Shown here in pieces: positions 1 through 6,794 of a stretch of DNA of 7,067 nucleotides (within the stretch, counting starts at the first letter, position 1; the number at the start of each line of letters is the position of its first letter). Both the position numbers and the translations under genes were made by a program. The stretch is taken from assembly GCA_002427615.1 (NCBI GenBank), contig DIFH01000056.1:19555-26621 (forward strand), read 5' to 3'. The stretch comes from Paludibacter sp. UBA5753 (GTDB taxonomy: Bacteria; Bacteroidota; Bacteroidia; Bacteroidales; Paludibacteraceae). Under the pieces are notes generated by a model. That model did no database searches. It had not been told where the DNA came from and saw nothing but the letters and a program-made list of their open reading frames with translations.

Positions 1-22
1 GGGCAAAGAGTTTAAATACATA

Positions 23-79
23 ACAATCAAGTAAATGGCTAATTATTATCAAATTTTTTAGGGTGCCGAGTAGTTACCA
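23..79 (+). repeat. Dispersed repeat, left copy (inverted partner at the right edge)
   Basis: This stretch matches the reverse complement of 7011-7067 at 49 of 57 positions without gaps, by hand alignment. It holds the block TAAATGGCTAATTATT, an A/T stretch, and the core GGGTGCCGAGTAGTTAC at 61-77. The core recurs on the minus strand at 3631-3647. The copy lies in the non-coding leader region upstream of ppk1. Bases 1-22 show no supportable gene; short open frames such as the one ending at the TAA at 31-34 could be the tail of an upstream gene, but this cannot be decided. The repeat may be an end of an insertion sequence, a MITE, or another intergenic repeat; no transposase is visible. Confidence 0.75.
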
Positions 80-166
80 CAGTTTACAAGATAAATTATT
101 CACATATCTTTAATATATTTTTAATATATGTTACAATTACGCACAGAAAGCGTTTTTGACTAAGTT

Positions 167-201
167 TTTGATCTGAATTTGAATTTTATACCTTATTTTT
201 G
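167..201 (+). promoter_or_regulatory. Candidate Bacteroidota promoter for ppk1
   Basis: A perfect TAnnTTTG box (TATTTTTG) lies at 194-201, with a TTTG at 167-170 as a possible -33 element. The spacer is 23 bases, slightly longer than the usual 19-21 for Bacteroides promoters. Transcription from here would start near 208 and leave a leader of about 57 bases before the preferred ppk1 ATG at 265. The region is T-rich, so a chance match is possible. Confidence 0.4.
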
Positions 202-264
202 TTTTATATCTTCGAAACGAACAAAATAAATATCAATCGTGTATTTCAATCTCCGGCATATAAA

Positions 265-2346
265 ATGAAAAAGCAAACCAAGAGTCTACATACAATTAAT
301 CGTGATGTCAGTTGGATGTACTTCAACCGCAGGATACTCGACGAAGCATCGAATCAATCCATCCCATTGCTTGAACGTTTCAGTTTTTTAGGTATTTATT
401 CGAATAATCTGGATGAGTTCTTTCAGGTTCGCATTGCTACTCTGCGGCGGATGATCGAGATAGAGGAAAACATGCATCATTTGAATTCCGACTCAAAAAA
501 AATACTGAAAAAAATACTGAAATTAAACGAATTATATTCCAAAGATTTTGAATCTATATTTCTGGAATTGAATGAAGCATTGCAAAAAGAAAATATCTAT
601 TGGGTTAACGAGTCGAAATTATCGGAAGAACAGGAAAAATATCTAAATACTTTTTATAGTGAAGAATTGATGAATTCGCTTTTCCCTATTTTGATAACCA
701 GGATGAAGTTTGAACCCGAACTGAACGATAAGAGTATCTATCTGGCAGTCAAAATATCAAATGTGGATGACAAAAAAAAGAATAATAAAAAGGAATATGC
801 TTTAATTGAAATTCCTACGGATGAATTTTCCCGTTTTATCGTATTACCAAAAACAGACGAAAAAATTTGTATCATGTTTATCGACGATGTTATCCGGTTT
901 TGTTTGCCCCGGATATTTTCGCAGTTCAATCATGACAAGTACGAAGGCTATACAATTAAATTTACCCGCGATGCCGAAATGGATTTTGATAATTCAGCCT
1001 ACCAAAGTATTTTTGACAAAGTCTCAAAAGGGTTAAAAAGCAGGAAAAGCGGGTTGCCGGTTCGTTTTGTTTACGACCGTGAAATGCCATCTGATCTTTT
1101 ACGGTTTACCGAGAAACTTCTGGGGATAGATAAAAACGACATTCCCGTCGGTGGAGCCAGGTATCACAATCTCAAGGATTTAATGACCTTTCCTAATCTC
1201 AAAGAAAATTTGAAATTTGAAAATCAACCGCCTGTTCCAATTCCGGCATTTGACCGGGCGATAAGCCTTATTACATTAATCAGGGATAAAGATCAATACT
1301 TACACTATCCTTACCATAGCTTCAACAACTACATACGTCTTTTGCGGGAATCGGCCATTAATCCGGAAGTAAAAGAAATAAAAATATGCCTTTACCGTCT
1401 GGCTAAAAACTCCAAAGTGATAAAAGCGCTAATTTGTGCAGCTTTGAATGGAAAAAGAGTAACGGCTATTGTCGAACTTTTAGCCCGTTTTGATGAGAAA
1501 TCGAACATAAACTGGGCAAAGAAAATGCAGGATGCCGGCGTTAAAGTAATTCTCGGGGTCGAAGGATTGAAAGTGCATTCAAAACTGACTCATATCAAGG
1601 CTCGTAACGGGAGTATTGCCTGCATCGGCACCGGTAACTTCCACGAGGGAACCGCCAATTTATATACTGATTTCACGCTAATGACCGCCCATAAAAGCAT
1701 TGTTGATGACGTGGAAAACGTGTTTGAGTTTATAGAACAGCCCTACTTAAACCCTACTTTTAAAGAGCTGATCGTTTCACCCCAATTTATGCGAAAAAAA
1801 ATCATGAGTTTACTCAAAACTGAAATTGAGAATGCAAAAAAAGGGTTGCCGGCTTACATTTATTGCAAGATCAATCATGTGGTTGATGAAAAAATAATTG
1901 AAAAACTGTATGAAGCTTCCAATGCCGGAGTTCAAATTAAACTGTTGGTTCGCGGTAATTGCTCGCTGGTAACAGGAGTTCCGGGAGTCAGTGAAAACAT
2001 TCAGGTTATCGGTATTGTTGACCGTTATCTGGAGCATTCACGGGTCATGATTTTTGCCAATGGAGGCGAAGAACGTTACTTCATTGGTTCAGCTGATTGG
2101 ATGCAGCGAAATCTGGATTACAGAGTGGAAGTGTATACGCCTGTTTATGACCCGAACTTTCAGAAACAATTAAAAACCGTTATTGAGTTCGGGTTGAAAG
2201 ATAATGTGAAAGGACGCATTGTAGACGGATCAGGGAATAACCGGTTGAATAACGAGGCAAACGAACCTCCTTTCAGGTCGCAGGAAGAAATTTATAAGTT
2301 CTATAAAAACAATTACATAGTATCAGAAAGAAAACTCAGTGTTTGA
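265..2346 (+). CDS. ppk1: Polyphosphate kinase 1 (PPK1)
   Basis: PPK1 reversibly transfers the gamma-phosphate of ATP to a growing inorganic polyphosphate chain through a phosphohistidine intermediate. The product is 693 residues, normal for the family. From N to C: a helical N domain with SNNLDEFFQVR (Asn48, matching the nucleotide-binding Asn45 of E. coli PPK), a middle domain, and two phospholipase-D-like C domains. YRLAKNS gives Arg378 and LLARFDE gives Arg408, matching the E. coli metal-binding arginines 375 and 405. KVHSKL gives His438, matching the autophosphorylated His435. YLEHSRV gives His591, matching His592, followed by GSADWMQRNLDYRVEV. All key residues are present, so it should be active. 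ATG 265 is preferred because family similarity starts just after it (INRDVSWMYFNRR). An in-frame TTG at 199 would add 22 unlike residues and overlap the candidate promoter. The exopolyphosphatase gene follows after 180 bases on the same strand. Confidence 0.97.
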   Translation: MKKQTKSLHTINRDVSWMYFNRRILDEASNQSIPLLERFSFLGIYSNNLDEFFQVRIATLRRMIEIEENMHHLNSDSKKILKKILKLNELYSKDFESIFLELNEALQKENIYWVNESKLSEEQEKYLNTFYSEELMNSLFPILITRMKFEPELNDKSIYLAVKISNVDDKKKNNKKEYALIEIPTDEFSRFIVLPKTDEKICIMFIDDVIRFCLPRIFSQFNHDKYEGYTIKFTRDAEMDFDNSAYQSIFDKVSKGLKSRKSGLPVRFVYDREMPSDLLRFTEKLLGIDKNDIPVGGARYHNLKDLMTFPNLKENLKFENQPPVPIPAFDRAISLITLIRDKDQYLHYPYHSFNNYIRLLRESAINPEVKEIKICLYRLAKNSKVIKALICAALNGKRVTAIVELLARFDEKSNINWAKKMQDAGVKVILGVEGLKVHSKLTHIKARNGSIACIGTGNFHEGTANLYTDFTLMTAHKSIVDDVENVFEFIEQPYLNPTFKELIVSPQFMRKKIMSLLKTEIENAKKGLPAYIYCKINHVVDEKIIEKLYEASNAGVQIKLLVRGNCSLVTGVPGVSENIQVIGIVDRYLEHSRVMIFANGGEERYFIGSADWMQRNLDYRVEVYTPVYDPNFQKQLKTVIEFGLKDNVKGRIVDGSGNNRLNNEANEPPFRSQEEIYKFYKNNYIVSERKLSV
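496..519 (+). repeat. Two tandem 12-bp units inside ppk1
   Basis: The unit AAAAAAATACTG occurs twice in direct tandem (496-507 and 508-519). It is in frame and adds KKIL twice to the helical N domain (SKKILKKILKLN). The length is a multiple of three, so the frame is kept. It may be a slippage duplication or simple codon bias in a Lys/Ile/Leu-rich helix. Confidence 0.6.
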
Positions 2347-2347
2347 T

Positions 2348-2453
2348 AAGAAAACGTCAAGGTCAAGGCGCACGAAACAGCAAAAACACGGAGTTTACTC
2401 TGGTAAATGAGTAGTTTTTGCTGCGAGTGCAACGCAGAGATGGACGTTTTCTT
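2348..2453. repeat. 106-bp imperfect palindrome between ppk1 and ppx
   Basis: The two halves align as reverse complements around 2400/2401 with no gaps. Outer arms AAGAAAACGTC (2348-2358) and GACGTTTTCTT (2443-2453) pair over 11 bases. CAGCAAAAAC (2378-2387) and GTTTTTGCTG (2414-2423) pair over 10. TTTAC (2394-2398) and GTAAA (2403-2407) close a 4-base loop. The segments between are mostly unpaired, giving a long bulged hairpin. It begins one base after the ppk1 stop and so would sit at the 3' end of the ppk1 message. There it could act as a terminator, a 3' stabiliser or a processing site ahead of ppx. Alternatively it is a copy of a genome-wide intergenic repeat or MITE-like element. No protein evidence supports coding through it. 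Confidence 0.75.
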
Positions 2454-2526
2454 GCAAACACTACATAAGAAATTTACAGGAGAATAAACAAAAAAATAAA
2501 TCATCTTTCCCAAACAATTATCAATT

Positions 2527-3444
2527 ATGAACAGTCTTCAATTTGCGGCCATAGATATCGGATCCAATGCCGTTCGGTTATTAATTATGAGTATTGTACC
2601 TGGCAATGGCGAAGAATCATTCGACAAGACCCTGATGATCCGGGTGCCTTTGCGTTTGGGACAGGAATCTTTTGTTGATGGTAAAATAAGCGACAGCAAG
2701 GCTAAAAATCTGATCCGGCTTATGAAAGCCTTTAAACATTTGTTGAAAGTGTACGATGTAAGCGATTACAGGGTTTGTGCGACGGCTGCTATGCGTGAAG
2801 CCAAAAACGCCAAAGATATTGTAAAAGAAATCAAAAAGGAAACCGATTTGAAAGTTGAAATTATCGATGGGCACGAAGAGGCGATAATTATTTACGAAAG
2901 TCATTTTTATTACAACTTAAACGAACATCAAAACTATATTTTTGTGGATGTGGGTGGAGGTAGTACGGAAATAAGTTTGTTGGTAAACGGTGAATTGGTA
3001 CAATCAAAATCCTACAAGATAGGAACTGTGCGCTTACTGAACGACAAAGTGGAGAGTGTAGAATACGATAATTTGCACAGAGATTTACAGGAACTGAAAA
3101 AGCAATATCAAATTAATGATATTATCGCTTCGGGAGGAAATATTATTAAACTGAACGAACTGGCAAAGACTCGTACCGGCCGCAAATTTCAACTTGTCGC
3201 ACTTGAAGCAATTACCACTGAGTTGAAACAATACAATGTGGATGAACTGATTGAGAAATATAAACTAAAACCCGACCGGGCAGATGTTATTATTCCGGCG
3301 GCAAATACCTATATCGATGTAGCGCAAAGCGTCGGAGCAAATAATTTTATTGTCCCTAAAATCGGACTTATCGATGGTATTATCCACATGCTTTACATAA
3401 AATGGAAAGAAAAAAAGAGAAAAGAAACTGAAGTTTTGGATTAG
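2527..3444 (+). CDS. ppx: Ppx/GppA-family exopolyphosphatase, short form
   Basis: This enzyme removes terminal phosphate from inorganic polyphosphate; some family members also hydrolyse pppGpp to ppGpp. The 305-residue product has the ASKHA-fold ATPase core only. It has the first phosphate loop AAIDIGSNAVRLLIM near residue 7, VCATAAMREAKN, the HEEA motif with Glu117/Glu118 that supplies the catalytic base in the family, the second phosphate loop FVDVGGGSTE with Asp141, IIASGGNI, and IGLIDGIIHML near the C terminus. The extra HD-like C-terminal domains of E. coli Ppx (about 510 residues) are absent, as in the common roughly 300-residue forms. ATG 2527 opens directly into the family sequence. 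An AGGAG at 2479-2483 is too far upstream to act as its ribosome site. It lies 180 bases after ppk1 on the same strand, with no clear promoter of its own. Exopolyphosphatase is preferred over pppGpp phosphatase because of the ppk1 neighbour, but sequence alone does not settle it. Confidence 0.9.
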   Translation: MNSLQFAAIDIGSNAVRLLIMSIVPGNGEESFDKTLMIRVPLRLGQESFVDGKISDSKAKNLIRLMKAFKHLLKVYDVSDYRVCATAAMREAKNAKDIVKEIKKETDLKVEIIDGHEEAIIIYESHFYYNLNEHQNYIFVDVGGGSTEISLLVNGELVQSKSYKIGTVRLLNDKVESVEYDNLHRDLQELKKQYQINDIIASGGNIIKLNELAKTRTGRKFQLVALEAITTELKQYNVDELIEKYKLKPDRADVIIPAANTYIDVAQSVGANNFIVPKIGLIDGIIHMLYIKWKEKKRKETEVLD

Positions 3445-3459
3445 TCGTTTTTTTATTCA

Positions 3460-3492
3460 AACTTTCCCAAGGTTTAGAATTTTGGGAAAGTT
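3460..3492. terminator. Hairpin after ppx, possible bidirectional terminator
   Basis: Perfect 11-bp arms AACTTTCCCAA (3460-3470) and TTGGGAAAGTT (3482-3492) enclose an 11-base loop, 15 bases after the ppx stop. It lies between the 3' ends of ppx (+) and the minus-strand remnant, where a shared terminator would fit. There is no T-run directly after the stem on either strand; the T-stretch at 3448-3454 lies before it on the plus strand. It is therefore not a textbook intrinsic terminator. Confidence 0.5.
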
Positions 3493-3502
3493 GAATATCC
3501 GT

Positions 3503-3632
3503 TTATTCTTCATTCATCAATAGATATTTCGCTTTCAATAATGCTTCTTTTTCCGTCGTTGAAATGACCGGATACTTCAAGTCAAGTTTTTTTTAATTTA
3601 TCCTGGAATAGAAATTGATTTAGTTCAAACGT
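3503..3632 (-). pseudogene. Frameshifted C-terminal gene remnant, possibly PPK2-family polyphosphate phosphotransferase
   Basis: Read on the minus strand back from a TAA at 3503-3505, a 28-codon frame starts KLDLKYP and continues through STTEKEALLKAKYLLMNEE. Upstream it meets a stop at a run of eight A (3587-3594 on the plus strand as T). Reading seven A instead joins it smoothly to TFELNQFLFQDKLK, giving about 43 residues. The frame then ends at the dispersed repeat core, beyond which there is an in-frame stop. The LKYP motif followed by a charged helix rich in K, L and A matches, from memory, the extreme C terminus of PPK2 proteins, which pass phosphate from polyphosphate to nucleotides. 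A former PPK2 beside ppk1 and ppx would make sense, but the piece is short and the assignment was not searched. The catalytic Walker regions are all missing, so it cannot function. Confidence 0.45.
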
Positions 3633-3651
3633 AACTACTCAGCACCCTTTA
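3631..3651 (-). repeat. Dispersed repeat core, middle copy
   Basis: The minus strand reads TAAAGGGTGCTGAGTAGTTAC here. The 17-base core differs from the left copy (61-77) at one position and from the right copy (7013-7029) at two. The longer flank shared by the edge copies (TAAATGGCTAATTATT) is absent, so this is a short or truncated copy. Its end coincides, within about a codon, with the upstream limit of the minus-strand gene remnant, which suggests a link between the repeat and loss of the rest of that gene. Confidence 0.6.
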
Positions 3652-3662
3652 TTCCTATAACC

Positions 3663-3703
3663 TTTTGATTTTCAGTTCGACTCTGTCGAACTGAAAATCA
3701 AAA
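3663..3703. repeat. Perfect 19-bp inverted repeat with a 3-base loop
   Basis: Arms at 3663-3681 and 3685-3703 are exact reverse complements over 19 bases around the loop TCT; the inner part reads CAGTTCGAC / GTCGAACTG. The arms begin with TTTT and end with AAAA on either strand, so no unpaired T-tail follows, and it is not a canonical intrinsic terminator. It lies about 140 bases before the uvrA -7 box. It could insulate uvrA from readthrough, be a regulatory or extragenic palindrome, or be a small repeated element. Confidence 0.75.
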
Positions 3704-3841
3704 ATCAATATTTTAGACGAGAAATATCTTCCGGTTCGTTTGATTTTTTGATCAAAACAACAGTATATCGCAAACGTATATTTTTACTGTTTAAACTGTT
3801 TATTTTGACACTTGTTATACAAAGAATTAATTCAAATTTTG

Positions 3842-3849
3842 TATCTTTG
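3842..3849 (+). promoter_or_regulatory. Bacteroidota -7 box of the uvrA promoter
   Basis: TATCTTTG is a perfect TAnnTTTG box, preceded by AATTAATTCAAATTTTG. The promoter of the downstream small gene has a very similar arrangement. No good TTTG lies 19-21 bases upstream; the nearest TTG-containing stretches are at 3804-3815. Transcription would start near 3856, only about 15 bases before the preferred TTG start at 3871. This argues that the upstream in-frame codons are not part of uvrA. Confidence 0.6.
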
Positions 3850-3870
3850 CAAGTTCTAAAAAATAGCGTT

Positions 3871-6714
3871 TTGACAACAAAAACAGACAACATACCCGAC
3901 GCTTCGGAGAGAGTGGAAGTGATCGGAGCCCGTGTTCACAACCTCAAAAATATCGATGTTTCTATTCCCCGTAACGCGCTTACTGTAATTACGGGATTGA
4001 GTGGAAGCGGTAAATCATCATTGGCTTTCGACACCATTTTTGCCGAAGGCCAACGTCGGTATATCGAAACTTTCTCGGCTTATGCACGCAGTTTCTTGGG
4101 CAACTTGGAGCGTCCCGATGTAGATAAAATCACGGGACTGAGCCCTGTTATCTCCATTGACCAAAAAACCACCAATAAAAATCCGCGATCAACTGTCGGA
4201 ACCACTACCGAAATATACGATTTCCTGCGTTTGCTTTTTGCACGGGCAGGCGAAGCTTTTTCGTATGTAACCGGAGAAAAAATGGTAAAATATTCCGAAG
4301 ATCAGATTGTAGATTTGATTATTAAAGATTACGAAGGCAAAAAAACCTTTCTGCTCGCGCCATTGGTACGCGGACGTAAAGGGCATTACAAAGAATTGTT
4401 TGAACAAATTCGCAAAAAAGGGTATTTGCATGTTCGAATTGACGGGGAAATACGCGAAGCAACCCACGGACTCAAAGTGGACCGTTATAAAAATCACGAC
4501 ATTGAAGTAGTGATTGACAAGCTTGTTGTCAGCGAGAAAGACCGTCACCGTTTGAAAGAATCAATACAAAAAGCCATGCAACAAGGCAACGGTATCGTTA
4601 TGCTTCTTGAAAAAGATACCGACGAAGCCCGTTATTTCAGTAAAATGTTGATGTGTCCGACAAGTGGTATTTCGTACGACGAACCTGCTCCGCATAATTT
4701 TTCGTTCAATTCGCCGCACGGAGCTTGCCCGCATTGTAAAGGACTTGGCTGTGTGAATAAAATTGATATGGACAAAATTATTCCCGATAAAAGCCAAAAT
4801 ATTTACAATGGCGCCATTGCCCCGCTCGGGAAACATAAAAGCGCCACCATCTTTTGGCAGATTGAGGCTATTCTCGAAAAATACGATTGTACCCTGAAAA
4901 CACCTGTTTCCGACATTCCCGAAGAAGCAATCGACGAAATTATGAATGGTACGGATGAGCGATTGCACATTAAAAACCAATCCATTGGCACAAATTATTT
5001 TTTGAGTTATGATGGCATTTTGAGATATATCGAAATGCAATCGGACAATGCGGCTTCGGCTACCGAACAAAAATGGGCCAACCAATACTCGAAGGAAATT
5101 AAATGTCCCGAATGTAACGGAACCAGGCTAAAAAAAGAATCGCTGCATTTTCGTATTCACGATAAAAACATTGCCGAGCTGGCAGCGATGGACATTGCAG
5201 AACTGTCTGAGTGGATAAACAAAGTGGAACCTTTTTTATCGATAAAACAAAAAACGATTGCCGCCGAAATTTTGAAGGAAATCCGTACCCGTTTGCAATT
5301 TTTGCTGGATGTCGGATTAAATTACCTTTCGTTGAACCGTAGTTCGCAATCGCTCTCGGGCGGCGAAAGCCAACGTATCCGTTTAGCAACCCAGATCGGA
5401 TCACAACTCGTGAATGTGCTTTACATCCTCGACGAACCGAGTATTGGTCTGCATCAACGCGACAACGAACGCCTGATCCGCTCGCTGAAACAATTACGCG
5501 ATACCGGCAATTCGGTGATCGTGGTGGAACATGACAAAGAAATGATGTTAGCAGCCGATTATGTGGTGGATCTCGGTCCGCGTGCCGGACGTCATGGAGG
5601 CGAAGTAGTCTTTGCCGGAACGCCCGACGAAATGCTGAAAGCCGACACGCTCACTTCCGCTTATCTGAACGGGAAAAAAAGTATCGAAGTCCCTGCTGAA
5701 ATTCGTCCCGGAAACGGGAAAGTACTTGTTATTCACGGCGCACGCGGAAATAACCTGAAAGGCATTGATGTTACTTTTCCGCTTGGAAAAATGATTTGTG
5801 TTACCGGCGTTTCGGGTAGCGGAAAATCAACGCTTGTCAACGAAACGCTACAACCTATTCTGAGCCAATATTTTTATCGTTCGTTGCAAGATCCGTTGGA
5901 ATATGAAAGCATCGAAGGATTGGAAAATATCGATAAGGTGGTGGAAGTGGATCAATCGCCTATCGGTCGCACACCTCGTTCGAATCCGGCTACTTACACA
6001 GGTGTTTTTTCGGATATACGCAATGTGTTTGTAACTTTGCCCGAAGCTAAAATACGGGGATATAAGCCCGGACGGTTTTCGTTCAACACAGCCGGAGGTC
6101 GCTGCGAAGTATGTGGCGGAAATGGTTACAAAACAATTGAAATGAATTTTTTGCCCGATGTACACGTGCCTTGCGAAAATTGCGACGGTAAACGCTATAA
6201 CAAGGAAACGCTGGAAGTTCGCTTCAAAGGGAAATCCATAGCCGACGTGTTGAACATGACTATCAATCAAGCGGTGGAGTTTTTCGAAAACCAACCGTCG
6301 ATCCTGAATAAAATCAAAACTCTTCAGGATGTCGGCCTGGGTTATATCAAACTCGGACAATCGAGCACCACGCTGTCGGGCGGTGAAAGTCAACGCGTAA
6401 AATTAGCCACAGAACTGTCGAAACGCGACACCGGCAAAACTCTTTACATTCTCGACGAGCCAACAACAGGATTACATTTTGAGGATATACGGGTCTTGCT
6501 GGGCGTTTTAAACCGTTTAGTCAATAAAGGAAATACGGTGATTATCATTGAACATAATATGGATGTGATCAAAACTGCGGATTACATTATTGATATTGGA
6601 CCTGAAGGGGGCGCCACAGGCGGACAAATCATTTGTACGGGAACTCCCCTGGAAGTTGCCAAACATCCCAACAGCGAAACGGGAAGATTCCTGAAACAGG
6701 AGTTGATGGGGTAA
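3871..6714 (+). CDS. uvrA: Excinuclease ABC subunit A (UvrA)
   Basis: UvrA is the DNA-damage-recognition ATPase of nucleotide excision repair; its dimer loads UvrB on lesions. The product is 947 residues, normal for UvrA, with two ABC modules. Module 1 has Walker A GLSGSGKS (42-49), signature LSGGES (495-500) and Walker B with Asp521/Glu522. Module 2 has Walker A GVSGSGKS (646-653), signature LSGGES (835-840) and Walker B with Asp862/Glu863. The module-2 zinc site is complete (Cys745, Cys748, Cys768, Cys771). The module-1 site reads CPTSG (262-266), with Ser265 where many UvrA proteins have a second Cys; Cys286 and Cys289 are present. A CPECNGTRL motif follows. The frame is open from a TTG at 3748, but those 41 codons look hydrophobic and unlike UvrA and contain the -7 box. 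TTG 3871 is preferred; GTG 3913, just before EVIGARVHNLKNID, is the alternative. No uvrB or uvrC is nearby. Confidence 0.96.
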   Translation: MTTKTDNIPDASERVEVIGARVHNLKNIDVSIPRNALTVITGLSGSGKSSLAFDTIFAEGQRRYIETFSAYARSFLGNLERPDVDKITGLSPVISIDQKTTNKNPRSTVGTTTEIYDFLRLLFARAGEAFSYVTGEKMVKYSEDQIVDLIIKDYEGKKTFLLAPLVRGRKGHYKELFEQIRKKGYLHVRIDGEIREATHGLKVDRYKNHDIEVVIDKLVVSEKDRHRLKESIQKAMQQGNGIVMLLEKDTDEARYFSKMLMCPTSGISYDEPAPHNFSFNSPHGACPHCKGLGCVNKIDMDKIIPDKSQNIYNGAIAPLGKHKSATIFWQIEAILEKYDCTLKTPVSDIPEEAIDEIMNGTDERLHIKNQSIGTNYFLSYDGILRYIEMQSDNAASATEQKWANQYSKEIKCPECNGTRLKKESLHFRIHDKNIAELAAMDIAELSEWINKVEPFLSIKQKTIAAEILKEIRTRLQFLLDVGLNYLSLNRSSQSLSGGESQRIRLATQIGSQLVNVLYILDEPSIGLHQRDNERLIRSLKQLRDTGNSVIVVEHDKEMMLAADYVVDLGPRAGRHGGEVVFAGTPDEMLKADTLTSAYLNGKKSIEVPAEIRPGNGKVLVIHGARGNNLKGIDVTFPLGKMICVTGVSGSGKSTLVNETLQPILSQYFYRSLQDPLEYESIEGLENIDKVVEVDQSPIGRTPRSNPATYTGVFSDIRNVFVTLPEAKIRGYKPGRFSFNTAGGRCEVCGGNGYKTIEMNFLPDVHVPCENCDGKRYNKETLEVRFKGKSIADVLNMTINQAVEFFENQPSILNKIKTLQDVGLGYIKLGQSSTTLSGGESQRVKLATELSKRDTGKTLYILDEPTTGLHFEDIRVLLGVLNRLVNKGNTVIIIEHNMDVIKTADYIIDIGPEGGATGGQIICTGTPLEVAKHPNSETGRFLKQELMG

Positions 6715-6739
6715 TGTGATGTATCTTGATTATCAGTTC

Positions 6740-6771
6740 TTGTAAATTTGAAAATTAATTTCGTATCTTTG
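6740..6771 (+). promoter_or_regulatory. Bacteroidota promoter of the small membrane-protein gene
   Basis: TTGT at 6740-6743 (-33 element) and TATCTTTG at 6764-6771 (-7 box, TAnnTTTG) are separated by 20 bases, the ideal spacing. The predicted start near 6778 leaves a leader of about 17 bases before the ATG at 6795. The box sits in an AATTAATTTCGTATCTTTG context like that of the uvrA promoter. This shows the small gene need not depend on uvrA transcription. Confidence 0.7.
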
Positions 6772-6794
6772 AACCCTACATTATACATCGTAAT

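Noticed and set aside
2313..2513. Minus-strand 66-codon open frame through the ppk1-ppx gap
   Set aside because: It is generated by reading through the palindrome and overlaps the ppk1 end. The sequence symmetry explains its composition better than coding does.
3790..3805. Repeated CTGTTTAAACTGTTT upstream of uvrA as an SOS/LexA operator
   Set aside because: It is a direct repeat around a GTTTAAAC palindrome in very AT-rich DNA. It does not match a known SOS box, and no Bacteroidota consensus I can rely on supports it.
3705..3893. Minus-strand 62-codon open frame across the uvrA leader, ending in KKSNEPEDISRLKY
   Set aside because: It overlaps the uvrA promoter and start, has no promoter or homology I recognise, and its mix of residues looks like chance AT-rich sequence. 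The polar end could be a remnant, but there is nothing to support it.
4561..6393. Long minus-strand open frames opposite uvrA (for example 4561-5085 and 5848-6393)
   Set aside because: They mirror a clear UvrA coding sequence on the plus strand and show no motifs or starts of their own.
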